Shown here: positions 26,932 through 35,074 of the stretch, piece after piece | How positions within the stretch are numbered: position 1 is the stretch's first letter | Layout: every line of letters begins with the position of its first letter | Translations under genes and position numbers: made by a program | Assembly: GCA_947504195.1 (NCBI GenBank) | Contig: CANNGN010000011.1 | Location: forward strand, 56,670 to 120,669 | Reading direction: 5' to 3' | Origin: an uncultured Vibrio sp. | GTDB taxonomy: Bacteria; Pseudomonadota; Gammaproteobacteria; Enterobacterales; Vibrionaceae | Length of the DNA stretch: 64,000 nucleotides | The notes under the pieces: model-generated | What the model was told of the DNA's origin: nothing | Database searches by the model: none | Seen by the model: the letters and a program-made list of their open reading frames with translations, nothing else

Positions 26932-28251
26932 ATGAAATTTATTGCAAGCCCTGGCGGTCGACTCTCCGGTAATATTCGCGTCCCGGGCGACAAATCAATT
27001 TCTCATCGCTCGATTATGCTGGGCTCGCTGGCAGTGGGTACGACCGAGATCAGTGGTTTTTTGGAGGGTGAGGATGCGCTCGCCACACTTAATGCGTTCC
27101 GCGCTATGGGAGTTGAGATCCAAGGTCCCCAAAACGGCTGCGTGACGGTTCATGGCGTTGGCTTGAACGGTTTGACTGCGCCGGCAGCTGCCCTTGATGT
27201 GGGGAACTCTGGCACATCCATGCGGCTGCTAGCCGGTATCGCGGCAGGACAGGCGTTTCCGGTGACTTTGACCGGTGATGTGTCTCTATCTAACCGCCCG
27301 ATGGAGCGAGTTGCAAAGCCTTTACGCTTAATGGGAGCGGAGGTTAAAACCCAGGAAGGCGGACGTCCACCAATAACAGTTAATGGTGGCGGACAGTTGA
27401 AGGCAATTTCTTACGATCTTCCAATGGCCAGTGCGCAAGTGAAGTCTTGTATATTACTCGCTGGTCTTTACGCCGCGGGAGAGACATCAACGAAAGAGCC
27501 TGCTCCTACTCGTGATCACACCGAGCGGATGTTAAACGGATTTGGCTATCAGGTCGCGGTCGATGGCGACATGGCAAAACTCTGCGGTGGCGGCACGCTG
27601 ACAGCCGGTTCTATTGATGTACCTGCCGATATTTCATCGGCGGCGTTTTTCATGGTAGCGGCAAGTATAGTGCCGGGATCGAATATTACCTTGCAACACG
27701 TCGGTATGAACCCCACTCGGGTAGGCATTATTAATATCCTGCGTCTAATGGGGGCCGATATTACGGTATTGAATAGGCGAGAAGTGGGAGGAGAGCCGGT
27801 AGGAGATGTCCGGGTACGCTCGGCTCAGCTGTCGGGTATTAGGATACCTGAGGATCAGGTGCCACTAGCAATCGATGAGTTCCCCGTACTATTTATTGCT
27901 GCGGCCTGTGCCCAGGGTACAACCGTGCTTACCGGCGCCAAAGAATTACGCGTAAAGGAAAGTGATCGGATCCAAGTGATGGTCAATGGCTTGCTGACGC
28001 TAGGAGTGGATGCAACGCCTACCGATGACGGTATCGTAATTGTAGGCAAGGAGAATAGGGACGGCCCTGTAATGCGGGGTGGTAGTGTAGAGAGCCACCA
28101 CGACCATCGCATCGCGATGGCTTTTGCGGTGGCCGCGCTGCGGGCCAGTGAGGATATTGAGATCAACGACTGTGACAATGTCGCGACTTCTTTTCCCAAT
28201 TTTGTAGAGCTAGCACAGGGTGCCGGTTTCCATCTGGTGCAGAAGCAATAA
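26932..28251 (+). CDS. aroA: EPSP synthase (3-phosphoshikimate 1-carboxyvinyltransferase), class II-like, transposon cargo
   Basis: 439 residues, full length. It makes EPSP from shikimate-3-phosphate and phosphoenolpyruvate in the chorismate pathway. Motifs: VPGDKSISHRS at 17-27, GNSGTSMRLL at 91-100, SNRPMERV at 120-127, SAQVK at 167-171, RDHTE at 194-198, RVKESDRI near 345. The RDHTE and SAQVK forms are those of class II enzymes such as CP4, and differ from the usual enterobacterial/Vibrio AroA, which starts with a PGSKSVSNR-type motif. The glycine that is alanine in CP4 is kept (G94), so inhibitor tolerance is uncertain. GC content is visibly higher than in its neighbours, pointing to transfer. 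A ribosome-binding AGGA lies 8 bases upstream of the ATG. A second, native aroA is expected elsewhere in the genome. Confidence 0.93.
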   Translation: MKFIASPGGRLSGNIRVPGDKSISHRSIMLGSLAVGTTEISGFLEGEDALATLNAFRAMGVEIQGPQNGCVTVHGVGLNGLTAPAAALDVGNSGTSMRLLAGIAAGQAFPVTLTGDVSLSNRPMERVAKPLRLMGAEVKTQEGGRPPITVNGGGQLKAISYDLPMASAQVKSCILLAGLYAAGETSTKEPAPTRDHTERMLNGFGYQVAVDGDMAKLCGGGTLTAGSIDVPADISSAAFFMVAASIVPGSNITLQHVGMNPTRVGIINILRLMGADITVLNRREVGGEPVGDVRVRSAQLSGIRIPEDQVPLAIDEFPVLFIAAACAQGTTVLTGAKELRVKESDRIQVMVNGLLTLGVDATPTDDGIVIVGKENRDGPVMRGGSVESHHDHRIAMAFAVAALRASEDIEINDCDNVATSFPNFVELAQGAGFHLVQKQ

Positions 28252-28299
28252 TGTAACCGTTCATTCCGCCACGCGGTTGACCGGTTTATAAATGACAGA

Positions 28300-28748
28300 T
28301 CTCATTGGGTTATCTGAGGACGTCTCTTTCCACAGCCTCGTCAGTAATTGGGCTTCCACGAACGGTCGGAGTAGCTCAATGCCGCGTTTGGCTCAGTTGG
28401 TTAAGCTGGATCGCGCGACGGAGATGCCGTTGTGGGTCAGTTGCTCAGTTTGGCGGTGGTTATCAGCTCTGGGGTGTCATCGAGCTTGGCTACGTCTTTC
28501 TTTTTGAGGACGGGTAAATGATATTCCAATACCACAAAGCTGACTGGGTGTTGAGCGAGCTTAGGAGTGAATTTGGTGTCGATAACCTGGTATTGGTCAG
28601 CTTCGGGAGCCCGTAAGCTCAACAAGCACGACATCAATTTTTCCAACCAGTACTTCATCACTGAAGCGTAAGCCTGCATCAGTGTTGCAGTCATTCGGAT
28701 GTGTCTTCTTGGCGGTGCCACGTTGATAGCCGTCGACCTCGTTTTTTA
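28300..28748 (-). pseudogene. Fragment of an IS66-family transposase (TnpC)
   Basis: Minus-strand frames with stops read CNTDAGLRFSDEVLVGKIDV, then EADQYQVIDTKFTPKLAQHP and VVLEYHLPVLKKK, and further on NGISVARSSLTN and AKRGIELLRPFVEAQL. These are the N-terminal and middle parts of IS66 TnpC. Several frameshifts, no ends visible. It sits directly between aroA and the IS3 element. Confidence 0.7.
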
Positions 28749-29029
28749 GATGCGGCCTCGACTGATCCGCGCCAGTAGTTTTGGACACCGAGTTAAGTGA
28801 GTACAATCACTAACGAGGCGAACCATTACAAGCAAGAAAAAACGTATTATCCATTCTCCTGAATTTAAAGCAGAAGCCCTGAAGCTAGCAGAGAAAGTGG
28901 GAGTAACTGCGGCAGCCAAGAAAGACACCAGCACCAGTCACAGGGAAAAGATCTAGCCGCTGAAGTCGCCAAGCTCAAAAGGCAATTGGCTGAGCAAGCT
29001 GAAAAACTAGATATAGTAAAAAAGGCCGC

Positions 29030-30259
29030 TGTAGATTCAAGAGATCATCGCTACCCCCTTTTCAATAATGTGTGATGGTGTTTTATATTTCAATATTTTC
29101 CTTGGACGTTCATTAAGTTGAGCGGCTAATTCATTGAGCTTTTCTTGTGAGTGAAGTAATAAATCTGTTTTTCGAGGGAAGTATTGTCGAAGTTAGCTGT
29201 TGGTATTTTTGTTAGTACCTCTTTGCCATGGGCACTGAGGATCACAAAAATAGACAGGGATTCCTATTTCTTTAGTCAGCTCCGCATGTTTCGCTAACTC
29301 CATACCTCTATCCCATGTTAACGATTTTCGATATTCAGCAGGCATTTGTTTAAACGCCTCTAATAGCGCAACAAGCACAGATTCAGCGTCTTTACCCGCC
29401 AACTTAAGGATGATAGTAAGGCGAGATTTTCGATCTACAAGAGTAGCAATGTGTGTATTTCTTGAACCTGAGACAAGTTCTCCCTCCCAGTGGCCAACCG
29501 ATCTACGGTTATCAATGTTCTTAGAGCGCTCGTGTATTGAAATTCCATTTACAATGTTCGTGAAGCTTCGGTCACCACTCCGAAGATGATATCAACAGCG
29601 GCGCATTGGCCTGCTTCGACGTAAATGCTGAGTTAACGAGCGATGAATGATACTTTTAGCTCGAACATAAATGGATTTATATATTGTCTCGTGCGATACC
29701 TGCATGTGCTTTCTAAGCGAATACTCTACACTAAGCCACCCAGATATTTGTTCTGGAGGCCACTTAAACTCGAGTTTCGCCAGGATGATTTTTCTGAGTT
29801 CAGGATTGCGTTCTAAGACCCCAAGCTTTGGGCGCTTAGCCATACGCTTTGCACGGTTGTCAGCATCAACAGCTTTGTAATAACGACTACCTCGATTGCG
29901 AGCTACTTCTCTTGAAATCGATGAGGGGAAGCGATTTAGCATAGGATCTATGGCTCTTAAAGACATTTTGGCTGATAACGCTACTCTAATTTCCTCTCGT
30001 TCTTCGAGCGTTAGATGTTGTTTATTCCTTTTACGAGGATTAGGTTTAATACCGCCAGTTTCGCGTAAGGCTGTAAATATTGTCCCAGAAGCGGCGTTCA
30101 AGACACGGCCAATATCACTAAAACCTGTACCCTGTTTCCATAATCTGAATATTAGATCTTTTTCGTCCTGAGTAAATGTACGTTTTGCTAGCTTCATCAT
30201 TAGTGCCTGTGCAAATCAGTATTTTAGTAAAACAGTTGCAATGACCAATTGAAACTACA
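29030..30259. mobile_element. IS30-family element inserted in IS3 orfA
   Basis: 1230 bp with imperfect inverted ends: TGTAGATTCAAGAGATCATC on the left and TGTAGTTTCAATTGGTCATT (complement) on the right. Removing it restores the IS3 orfA frame VKKAATYFAKNLK and stop, with a 2-bp GC duplication, as expected for IS30-type insertion. Confidence 0.8.
29060..30200 (-). pseudogene. IS30-family transposase, frameshifted
   Basis: The N-terminal 202 residues are open from 30200 to 29592 (MMKLAKRTFTQDEKDLIFRL, helix-turn-helix, LTLEEREEIRVAL, WPPEQISGWL, VSHETIYKSIY), typical of IS30. The frame is then lost and the C-terminal part continues at 29402-29193 (SLTWDRGMELAKHAELTKE, PWQRGTNKNTN) and, after another shift, LNELAAQLNERPRKILKYKT. 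The DDE domain is therefore split over three frames and the enzyme is not made intact. Confidence 0.82.
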
Positions 30260-31363
30260 GCCACCTACTTCGCGAAAAATCTAAAGTAAATTGCTATGAA
30301 TTTATGCTCGAACACCTGCTGTACTTCAGTGCTGTTCGCATGGCTAAGGTATTCGGGGTTTTACTAAGTGGGTTTTATTACTGGATTAAGCATCGCCACA
30401 AGTCCATTCAGAGCTAGGTAACTCCCTAAGAGCTTGATACGAAGGTCAAAGAGGCTTTTGACAATAGCAAAGGCCGCGATGGTTCAAGACGCATCCGGAA
30501 AGAGTTGGCAGAGAATGGTGATAGCCATAATGTTACAACCATTGCCGCAAGTATGAAGCGTCAGGATTTAACGTCGAAAGCGGCACGTAAGTTTAAGTGT
30601 ACTACGGGTAGCAAACATAAAATGCCAGTTGCTCCGAACCTGCTGACTTAGGATTTTAACGTAGAGGCTCCGAATCAAAAATGGGCGGGAGACATCACCT
30701 ATGGTGTGCCCGGAGTTCAGGGCTAGCATGGATGCTTAAATTGAACCACGAGTCTATCTTAAATCCACAGACTTCGAGATATGAAGTCGAGAGGCTGTGG
30801 CTACGCTGGGTTGTGACAGCGTATGAGTCTGAGCGGTAGTAACTTACCGATGTTGGTAAGGTGATGTAACCCGCTGACAAAGGTGAGTGAGGCGAACTCG
30901 TTAAGCCAAGATGCTCTTCCAGACTGAATATTGGACGGATGAAGAACATGAACTGATTAACCCGCATCTATGGGCTGAAATGTCGCCACCGCCTACACGA
31001 GTTATCAGGCGGTATGATGCTGTGCGATTGATATAGGTAAGGTCAATACACGTCGATTTAAAGAGGAAACGTAAGCCTCTGAAATGGAAAGAAGTGTTAT
31101 CACAGGTCAACTTCTTAGCATCATCACCTTGCAGAACGACAAGGCAAAAGACTGCGATCAGCATCCACCCCAATATGGCTGAGTTCAGATAGGTAAACCG
31201 GGGAAGGTCTGTTTGAATGCAAAGGGAGCACGCCCCCAATGACAAACAGGCTGACGGAGTTCTCGTAGTAGTCTGGGATGGGGAAAGCCCATTACATGGC
31301 GAAGGGGAACAACTTAATTAACTTGTGTCAGCGAACTAGCTGACTGCAATAAGGTGAAGACCT

Positions 31364-32887
31364 TTGATAATCAGTGAAATGCAGCACAAGCTAGCAACAT
31401 GGACAGCAGACGATAAAACCCGCAGGGTCGACCGTCTGCTTCGGCTAATCTCTCATCCTGACTGGCTATACCATGCGGCAGAGAAAGCACTCTCTTCCAA
31501 AGGAGCCAGAACACCGGGAGTGGATGGTGTGACGAAACATCATCTGCAAGGGAAATTGGGCGACTATCTACGCGAGCTCAGGCTGGAACTACAATCCGGT
31601 AACTACCAGCCTATGCCCGCCAGACGCATCTATATACCTAAAGCAAATGGGAAACAACGCCCGCTGGGCATTCCAACCCTGCGTGACCGCATAGTCCAAC
31701 GGGCGATGCTAATGGCAATGGAGCCGATATGGGAAAATGATCTCCACTCATTATCTTATGGCTTTAGACCAGAGCGCAGCGTCCACCATGCGATCCGCAC
31801 AGTCAGATTACAGCTCACTGACAGTACAGACACTCGTGGTCGATGGGTAATCGAAGGTGAACTATCCAGTTACTTCGATACCGTGCATCATCGACTGTTG
31901 ATGAAGTGTGTGCGTAAGCGGATAAGCTGCAATGGTCTTCTTGATTTACTCTGGCGTTTTATCAAGTCAGGGCATGTTGAGAGAAACCTGTTCTGTGCAA
32001 CGCATCAGGGTGTACCTCAGGGCGGCGTCATCTCTCCATTATTGTCGAGTATCATGCTTAATGAGTTCAATCAGTATCTTCATCAACGCTATCTGAGTAA
32101 GAAAGCTCGCAAAGATCGATGGTATCTAAACAACAGCATAAAAATAGGACGCCGTTCAGCAATTGAGAATAACTGGCAGTGGCAACCAGCGGTTGCCTAC
32201 TGTCGTTATGCTGATGACTTTGTTCTCATAATCAAAGGGACAAAACAAGATGCTGAATGTATCCGTGACGAATGTCGACAGTTCCTTGAAGGGAAGTTAA
32301 AGCTCACTCTAAATATGGAGAAAACCCATATCACGCATGTGAACGATGGCTTCGTCTTTTTGGGGCATCGGGTTATCCGGAAACGTGGCCCTAGAGGAAA
32401 CATGCGAGTGGTTACCACGATACCAAAGGTTAAAGCGAAAGCATTCACTCATGCGTTAGTAAAAGAGCTTTCAGGGGACTTTAGTTGCAGCATGATAGAC
32501 AAGGCTGAGAAGATAAACCAGAAGCTCAGTGGGTGGTCGCAGTTCTACCGCCACACTGACTTTACTGCAATGACTTATGGTCGGATAGACAGGGTTGTGT
32601 TCTGGAAACTGGCACTCTGGTTGGCACGCAAGTATAAGTGTCGTATCAAAGCACTGTTGAAGAAATGGTGTAAGCGTCCGGAGCCGAAGAAGGCCAAAAC
32701 ATGGGTGCTCTTCGGCAAAACGAATCAGGGGTATCTGTGTGGTATCTCCCTGTTCCGGCTTGTGAGTAGTCATAAGATGCCGTTCAAGTGGCGTCTTCCA
32801 GCAACCAACCCCTATCTTCTGACGGAAGGCAGAAACACAGTTACTTCAAGATACTCAGATGTTGCTATGGCCGTTGGCCTTGATTAA
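31364..32887 (+). CDS. ltrA: Group II intron reverse transcriptase/maturase
   Basis: 507 residues from a TTG start preceded by AAGGTGAAG. RT motifs are present: RPLGIPTLRDRIVQRAM, YGFRPERSVHHAI, QGVPQGGVISPLL, and the catalytic YADD at 282-285, then a maturase (domain X) region with GWSQFYRHTDF and a C-terminal GIN-like end. No HNH endonuclease is visible. One key residue is unusual: the motif A aspartate of group II RTs (GDIKGCFD type) is glutamate here, E166 in GELSSYFD (codon GAA, 31859-31861). Splicing help may be intact while DNA synthesis is probably weakened. Confidence 0.9.
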   Translation: MIISEMQHKLATWTADDKTRRVDRLLRLISHPDWLYHAAEKALSSKGARTPGVDGVTKHHLQGKLGDYLRELRLELQSGNYQPMPARRIYIPKANGKQRPLGIPTLRDRIVQRAMLMAMEPIWENDLHSLSYGFRPERSVHHAIRTVRLQLTDSTDTRGRWVIEGELSSYFDTVHHRLLMKCVRKRISCNGLLDLLWRFIKSGHVERNLFCATHQGVPQGGVISPLLSSIMLNEFNQYLHQRYLSKKARKDRWYLNNSIKIGRRSAIENNWQWQPAVAYCRYADDFVLIIKGTKQDAECIRDECRQFLEGKLKLTLNMEKTHITHVNDGFVFLGHRVIRKRGPRGNMRVVTTIPKVKAKAFTHALVKELSGDFSCSMIDKAEKINQKLSGWSQFYRHTDFTAMTYGRIDRVVFWKLALWLARKYKCRIKALLKKWCKRPEPKKAKTWVLFGKTNQGYLCGISLFRLVSSHKMPFKWRLPATNPYLLTEGRNTVTSRYSDVAMAVGLD

Positions 32888-32892
32888 GTGGA

Positions 32893-32926
32893 GAGCCGTA
32901 TGCGCTGAAAGGTGCACGTACGGTTC
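32893..32926 (+). ncRNA. Group II intron domain V
   Basis: 34-nt hairpin with GAGCCGTAT and ACGTACGGTTC arms, the catalytic core element of group II introns, placed just after the maturase stop codon as usual. Confidence 0.8.
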
Positions 32927-33427
32927 GGAGAGGAGAGGCAGAGAAATAGTTCGACTACGCTCTGTCTCTTACTCTACTTACGACAAGCGAAAGCTGGCTG
33001 TATTTGGCGGTAATCATTGACCTTTATTCAAGGCAAGTAGTCGCTTGATGGATACCAGAATGACGGCAACTCTGGTCTGCGATTCATTATCAATGACCTT
33101 GTTCCGTCAAGGGTTCCCTGAGCAGGTTATAGGTTATAGTGACCGAGGTAGTCAGTACTGCTCAAAAGATTATCGAGACATCATAACTGCTTATAATCTA
33201 AAACAAAGTACGAATAGGAAAGGAAACTGTTGGGACACTGGGGTTAGAATTAAAATACAGACTGTTTGTACAGAACCGTGCTGGGATTGACTGAAATGTC
33301 TTTGTGTTGACCTGTCGTTCAGAGAGTCTGTTCAATTCTATCGACTCAGTTGTGACCTAATAGGAGCTTTGTATATTGCACCTCCAGTGTCCAGTCCGGT
33401 TGAGCGATTCACACAGGAGAATGGCTC

Positions 33428-34456
33428 ATGAACAGCAATGATCCTCGCTATAAATTGTATCTGGGTGTAGATACCTATTTGGAACTTCATGTCGCAACAC
33501 TTATCAACGAGCTTGGGCAAGTTGTTAAAAACAAAGCGTTTAGTGCTAACCTTTCAGGTTATCGTGAACTCTTCACATGGTGTAAATCCTATGGATTTCT
33601 TCAAAAATCTGGTATCGAAGGTACAGGAAGTTATGGTGCTGAACTGGCAAAATACCTGTTCAAGAATGGTATTAACGTGTATGTAGTTATGCGACCGAAC
33701 CGAATGAAGAGGCGACTAAAAGATATAGACTCAGAGAATGCGGCTAGGAGCGTGTTATCTGGTGAGGCGAAGGTCATTCCTAAAACTCATGCAGGACCAG
33801 TTGAATCATTGCGAAGCCTGTTGATGACTCGAAATAGTGCGGTAAAGGCAAGAACTCAGGCAATAAACCAAATTCGATCACTTCTCGTATCTGGCCCTGA
33901 TGAGCTAAAACAGTCCCTTTATTTGCCAAAGCCAGGGTCGTGTGCAACGGCATGTCTAGCCCAATGCTCAGATAGTAGCGAGCCGTTAATGGTTTCACTT
34001 GTACTGTTAGCACAACGATGGAATTTCCTGAATGAGCAGGTTAAAACTCTTGTTCGGGCGTTGAAAAAGTTAACTTTGAGTGTAGGCAAGAGTCTAGAAT
34101 CAAGATTTGGCGTCGGTACAAATGTAGCTGCAACTCTTCTTATTGCAGCGAGTGATAACGCTACCCGATTAAGGAAGGAATCTTAGTTTGCTGTACTATG
34201 CGGTGTTAACCCAATTCCAGCTTCGTCAGGTAAGACTACTCGCCATAGATTAAATCGAGGTGGCTGCCGAAGTGCTAATAATGCTCTATGGACTGTAGCT
34301 ATGGTAAGGATGCGAAGTGATCCCAGAACGAAAGATTATGTTGCACGGAGAACGGCTGAAGGATTATCAACCAAGGAAATTGCTCGCAACTTAAAGCGTT
34401 ATATAGTAAGAGAACTGTTTCCACTAATTCTGAAGGATTTGGCGCGATTGGCTTGA
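33428..34456 (+). pseudogene. IS110-family transposase with an in-frame stop
   Basis: Reads YKLYLGVDTYLELHVATL (DEDD domain start), GIEGTGSYGAELAKYL, IPKTHAGPVESLRSLL and SAVKARTQAINQIRSLLVSG, typical of IS110. At 34184-34186 a TAG interrupts the transposase_20 domain; the same frame continues FAVLCGVNPIPASSGKTTRH and ends with RTAEGLSTKEIARNLKRYI at 34456. The GKSD..DA part of the catalytic domain also appears altered (KDIDSENAARSVLSG). The element lies within IS3 orfB, after GNCWDTG and before GFFHSMKV. Inactive unless the stop is read through. Confidence 0.85.
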
Positions 34457-34673
34457 CATAGGAGCGTCAATGCTTGTTATGAGGCTTTTTCCATTCAATG
34501 AAAGTTGAAGCGATCCAGTACGAGTCGATCATGACGCGAGACGAGATACGCCAAACGATCTTTGAATACCAAGAGGTTGATTATAATCGGACAAGAAGGC
34601 ACAGCGCTCTTGGGTATCTAAGCCCAGTTAACTTCGAAAATCAAAATGTCGCTTAACGAAGTGTCCAGTATGG

Positions 34674-34823
34674 CTGGAGCAGATCAATGAACTTGCTAGC
34701 TCTAAGTTGGACAGACTCCCAAGTTACGACAGAGTGACGATTTCTACTCATAAGCTCCTATCTATTCGTCATTTTGTCTTGCTACAAGGTGGCTATCATC
34801 TAGGGCTATTCAATCCTAGATTG
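34674..34823. other. Short non-coding stretch before the right end
   Basis: No family features; a plus-strand frame at 34707-34934 (75 codons) has no recognisable domain and overlaps the antisense zinc-ribbon frame. Confidence 0.3.
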
Positions 34824-34979
34824 TTATACATCATCAGTGTTCACTATTTTTCCACAATGAATACATCCTACTTGTCCAGAAAACCAACAGGCAACTACGG
34901 CAGACCAGCTTTTGTTAAAGCCTTGGACCGTTAAGCACTTATTGCAGAAAGGGCAGCGTCCCGATCCGATCGCTGCAAT
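34824..34979 (-). CDS. Possible small zinc-ribbon protein beside the right end
   Basis: Minus-strand frame of about 51 residues containing GRCPFCNKCLTVQGFNKSW and VGCIHCGKIVNTDDV, i.e. two CxxC pairs typical of a zinc ribbon. There is no ATG, GTG or TTG in frame; the best start is ATT at 34977-34979, and upstream the frame closes within the TnsB boxes. It may be the tail of a gene whose start was lost, or a small gene read from a promoter in the right end. Low certainty. Confidence 0.3.
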   Translation of the reverse strand: MAAIGSGRCPFCNKCLTVQGFNKSWSAVVACWFSGQVGCIHCGKIVNTDDV

Positions 34980-34982
34980 TTT

Positions 34983-35049
34983 AGTATGAGACTTTAATAC
35001 TTAGTATGAATCTTTATTGCTTGGTATGGAACTTTATTACTCTCCTACA
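34983..35049. repeat. Tn7-like right end with three packed TnsB-type boxes
   Basis: Three boxes at 20-bp spacing: AGTATGAGACTTTAAT (34983-34998), AGTATGAATCTTTATT (35003-35018) and GGTATGGAACTTTATT (35023-35038), then ACTCTCCTACA to the terminus at 35049. They are inverted relative to the left-end boxes. The dense packing is that of a Tn7 right end, and it faces glmS. Confidence 0.93.
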
Positions 35050-35054
35050 AAATT
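35050..35054. repeat. Target site duplication AAATT, right copy (attTn7)
   Basis: Identical to 10694-10698. Twenty bp separate it from the glmS stop codon, matching the attTn7 insertion position. Confidence 0.9.
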
Positions 35055-35074
35055 TCACATCAAACGATGCTGAA

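Larger units (their letters stand above)
30704..32977 (+). mobile_element. Group II intron inserted in IS3 orfB
   Basis: 2274 bp starting GTGTGCCCGG (the conserved GUGYG 5' end) and ending near CTCTAC. Domain V is recognisable at 32893-32926 (GAGCCGTATGCGCTGAAAGG ... ACGGTTC), followed by a domain VI hairpin. Joining the flanks gives the IS3 integrase sequence GDIT-YVTTSESWLYLAVI in frame, which fixes the borders to within a base or two. The intron encodes its own reverse transcriptase. Confidence 0.85.
28776..34672. mobile_element. IS3-family element broken by three nested insertions
   Basis: Left end carries TTGGACACCGAGTTAAG and the right end the inverted copy CTTAACGAAGTGTCCAGTA. Inside lie orfA (28815-29029 continuing at 30260) with MTSKKKRIIHSPEFKAEALK-type residues and an internal deletion, then orfB pieces: an N-terminal piece up to WAGDIT at 30703, WLYLAVIIDLYSRQVV after 32978, and FFHSMKVEAIQYE plus RRHSALGYLSPVNFENQNVA near the end. 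The insertions are IS30-family (29030-30259), a group II intron (30704-32977) and IS110-family (about 33245-34485). Only about 1.2 kb is IS3 sequence. Multiple stops make it inactive. End coordinates are approximate by a few bases. Confidence 0.8.
10699..35049. mobile_element. Complete Tn7-like transposon inserted at attTn7 downstream of glmS
   Basis: 24,351 bp bounded by TGTGAGAG (left) and CTCTCCTACA (right), whose inverse complement TGTAGGAGAG matches the left end. Both ends carry boxes with the core AATAAAG...CATAC, very like Tn7 TnsB-binding sites: three spread over about 140 bp on the left, three packed at 20-bp spacing on the right. This dispersed-left/dense-right pattern is that of Tn7. 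AAATT flanks both sides. The right end faces glmS, 20 bp plus the duplication from its stop codon, as expected for TnsD-directed insertion. It encodes TnsABCDE and cargo on both sides of that operon. Confidence 0.96.

Noticed and set aside
28383..28440. tRNA-like string GGCTCAGTTGGTTAAGC
   Set aside because: No acceptor stem, anticodon arm or T-arm follows; it falls inside the antisense of an IS66 transposase fragment.
34707..34934. 75-codon plus-strand frame near the right end
   Set aside because: No recognisable features and antisense to a cysteine-rich frame that looks more meaningful.
10699..35049. CRISPR-associated transposon (Tn7-like with Cas genes)
   Set aside because: No cas genes, repeats or spacers were seen; TnsD and TnsE are present and the site is attTn7.
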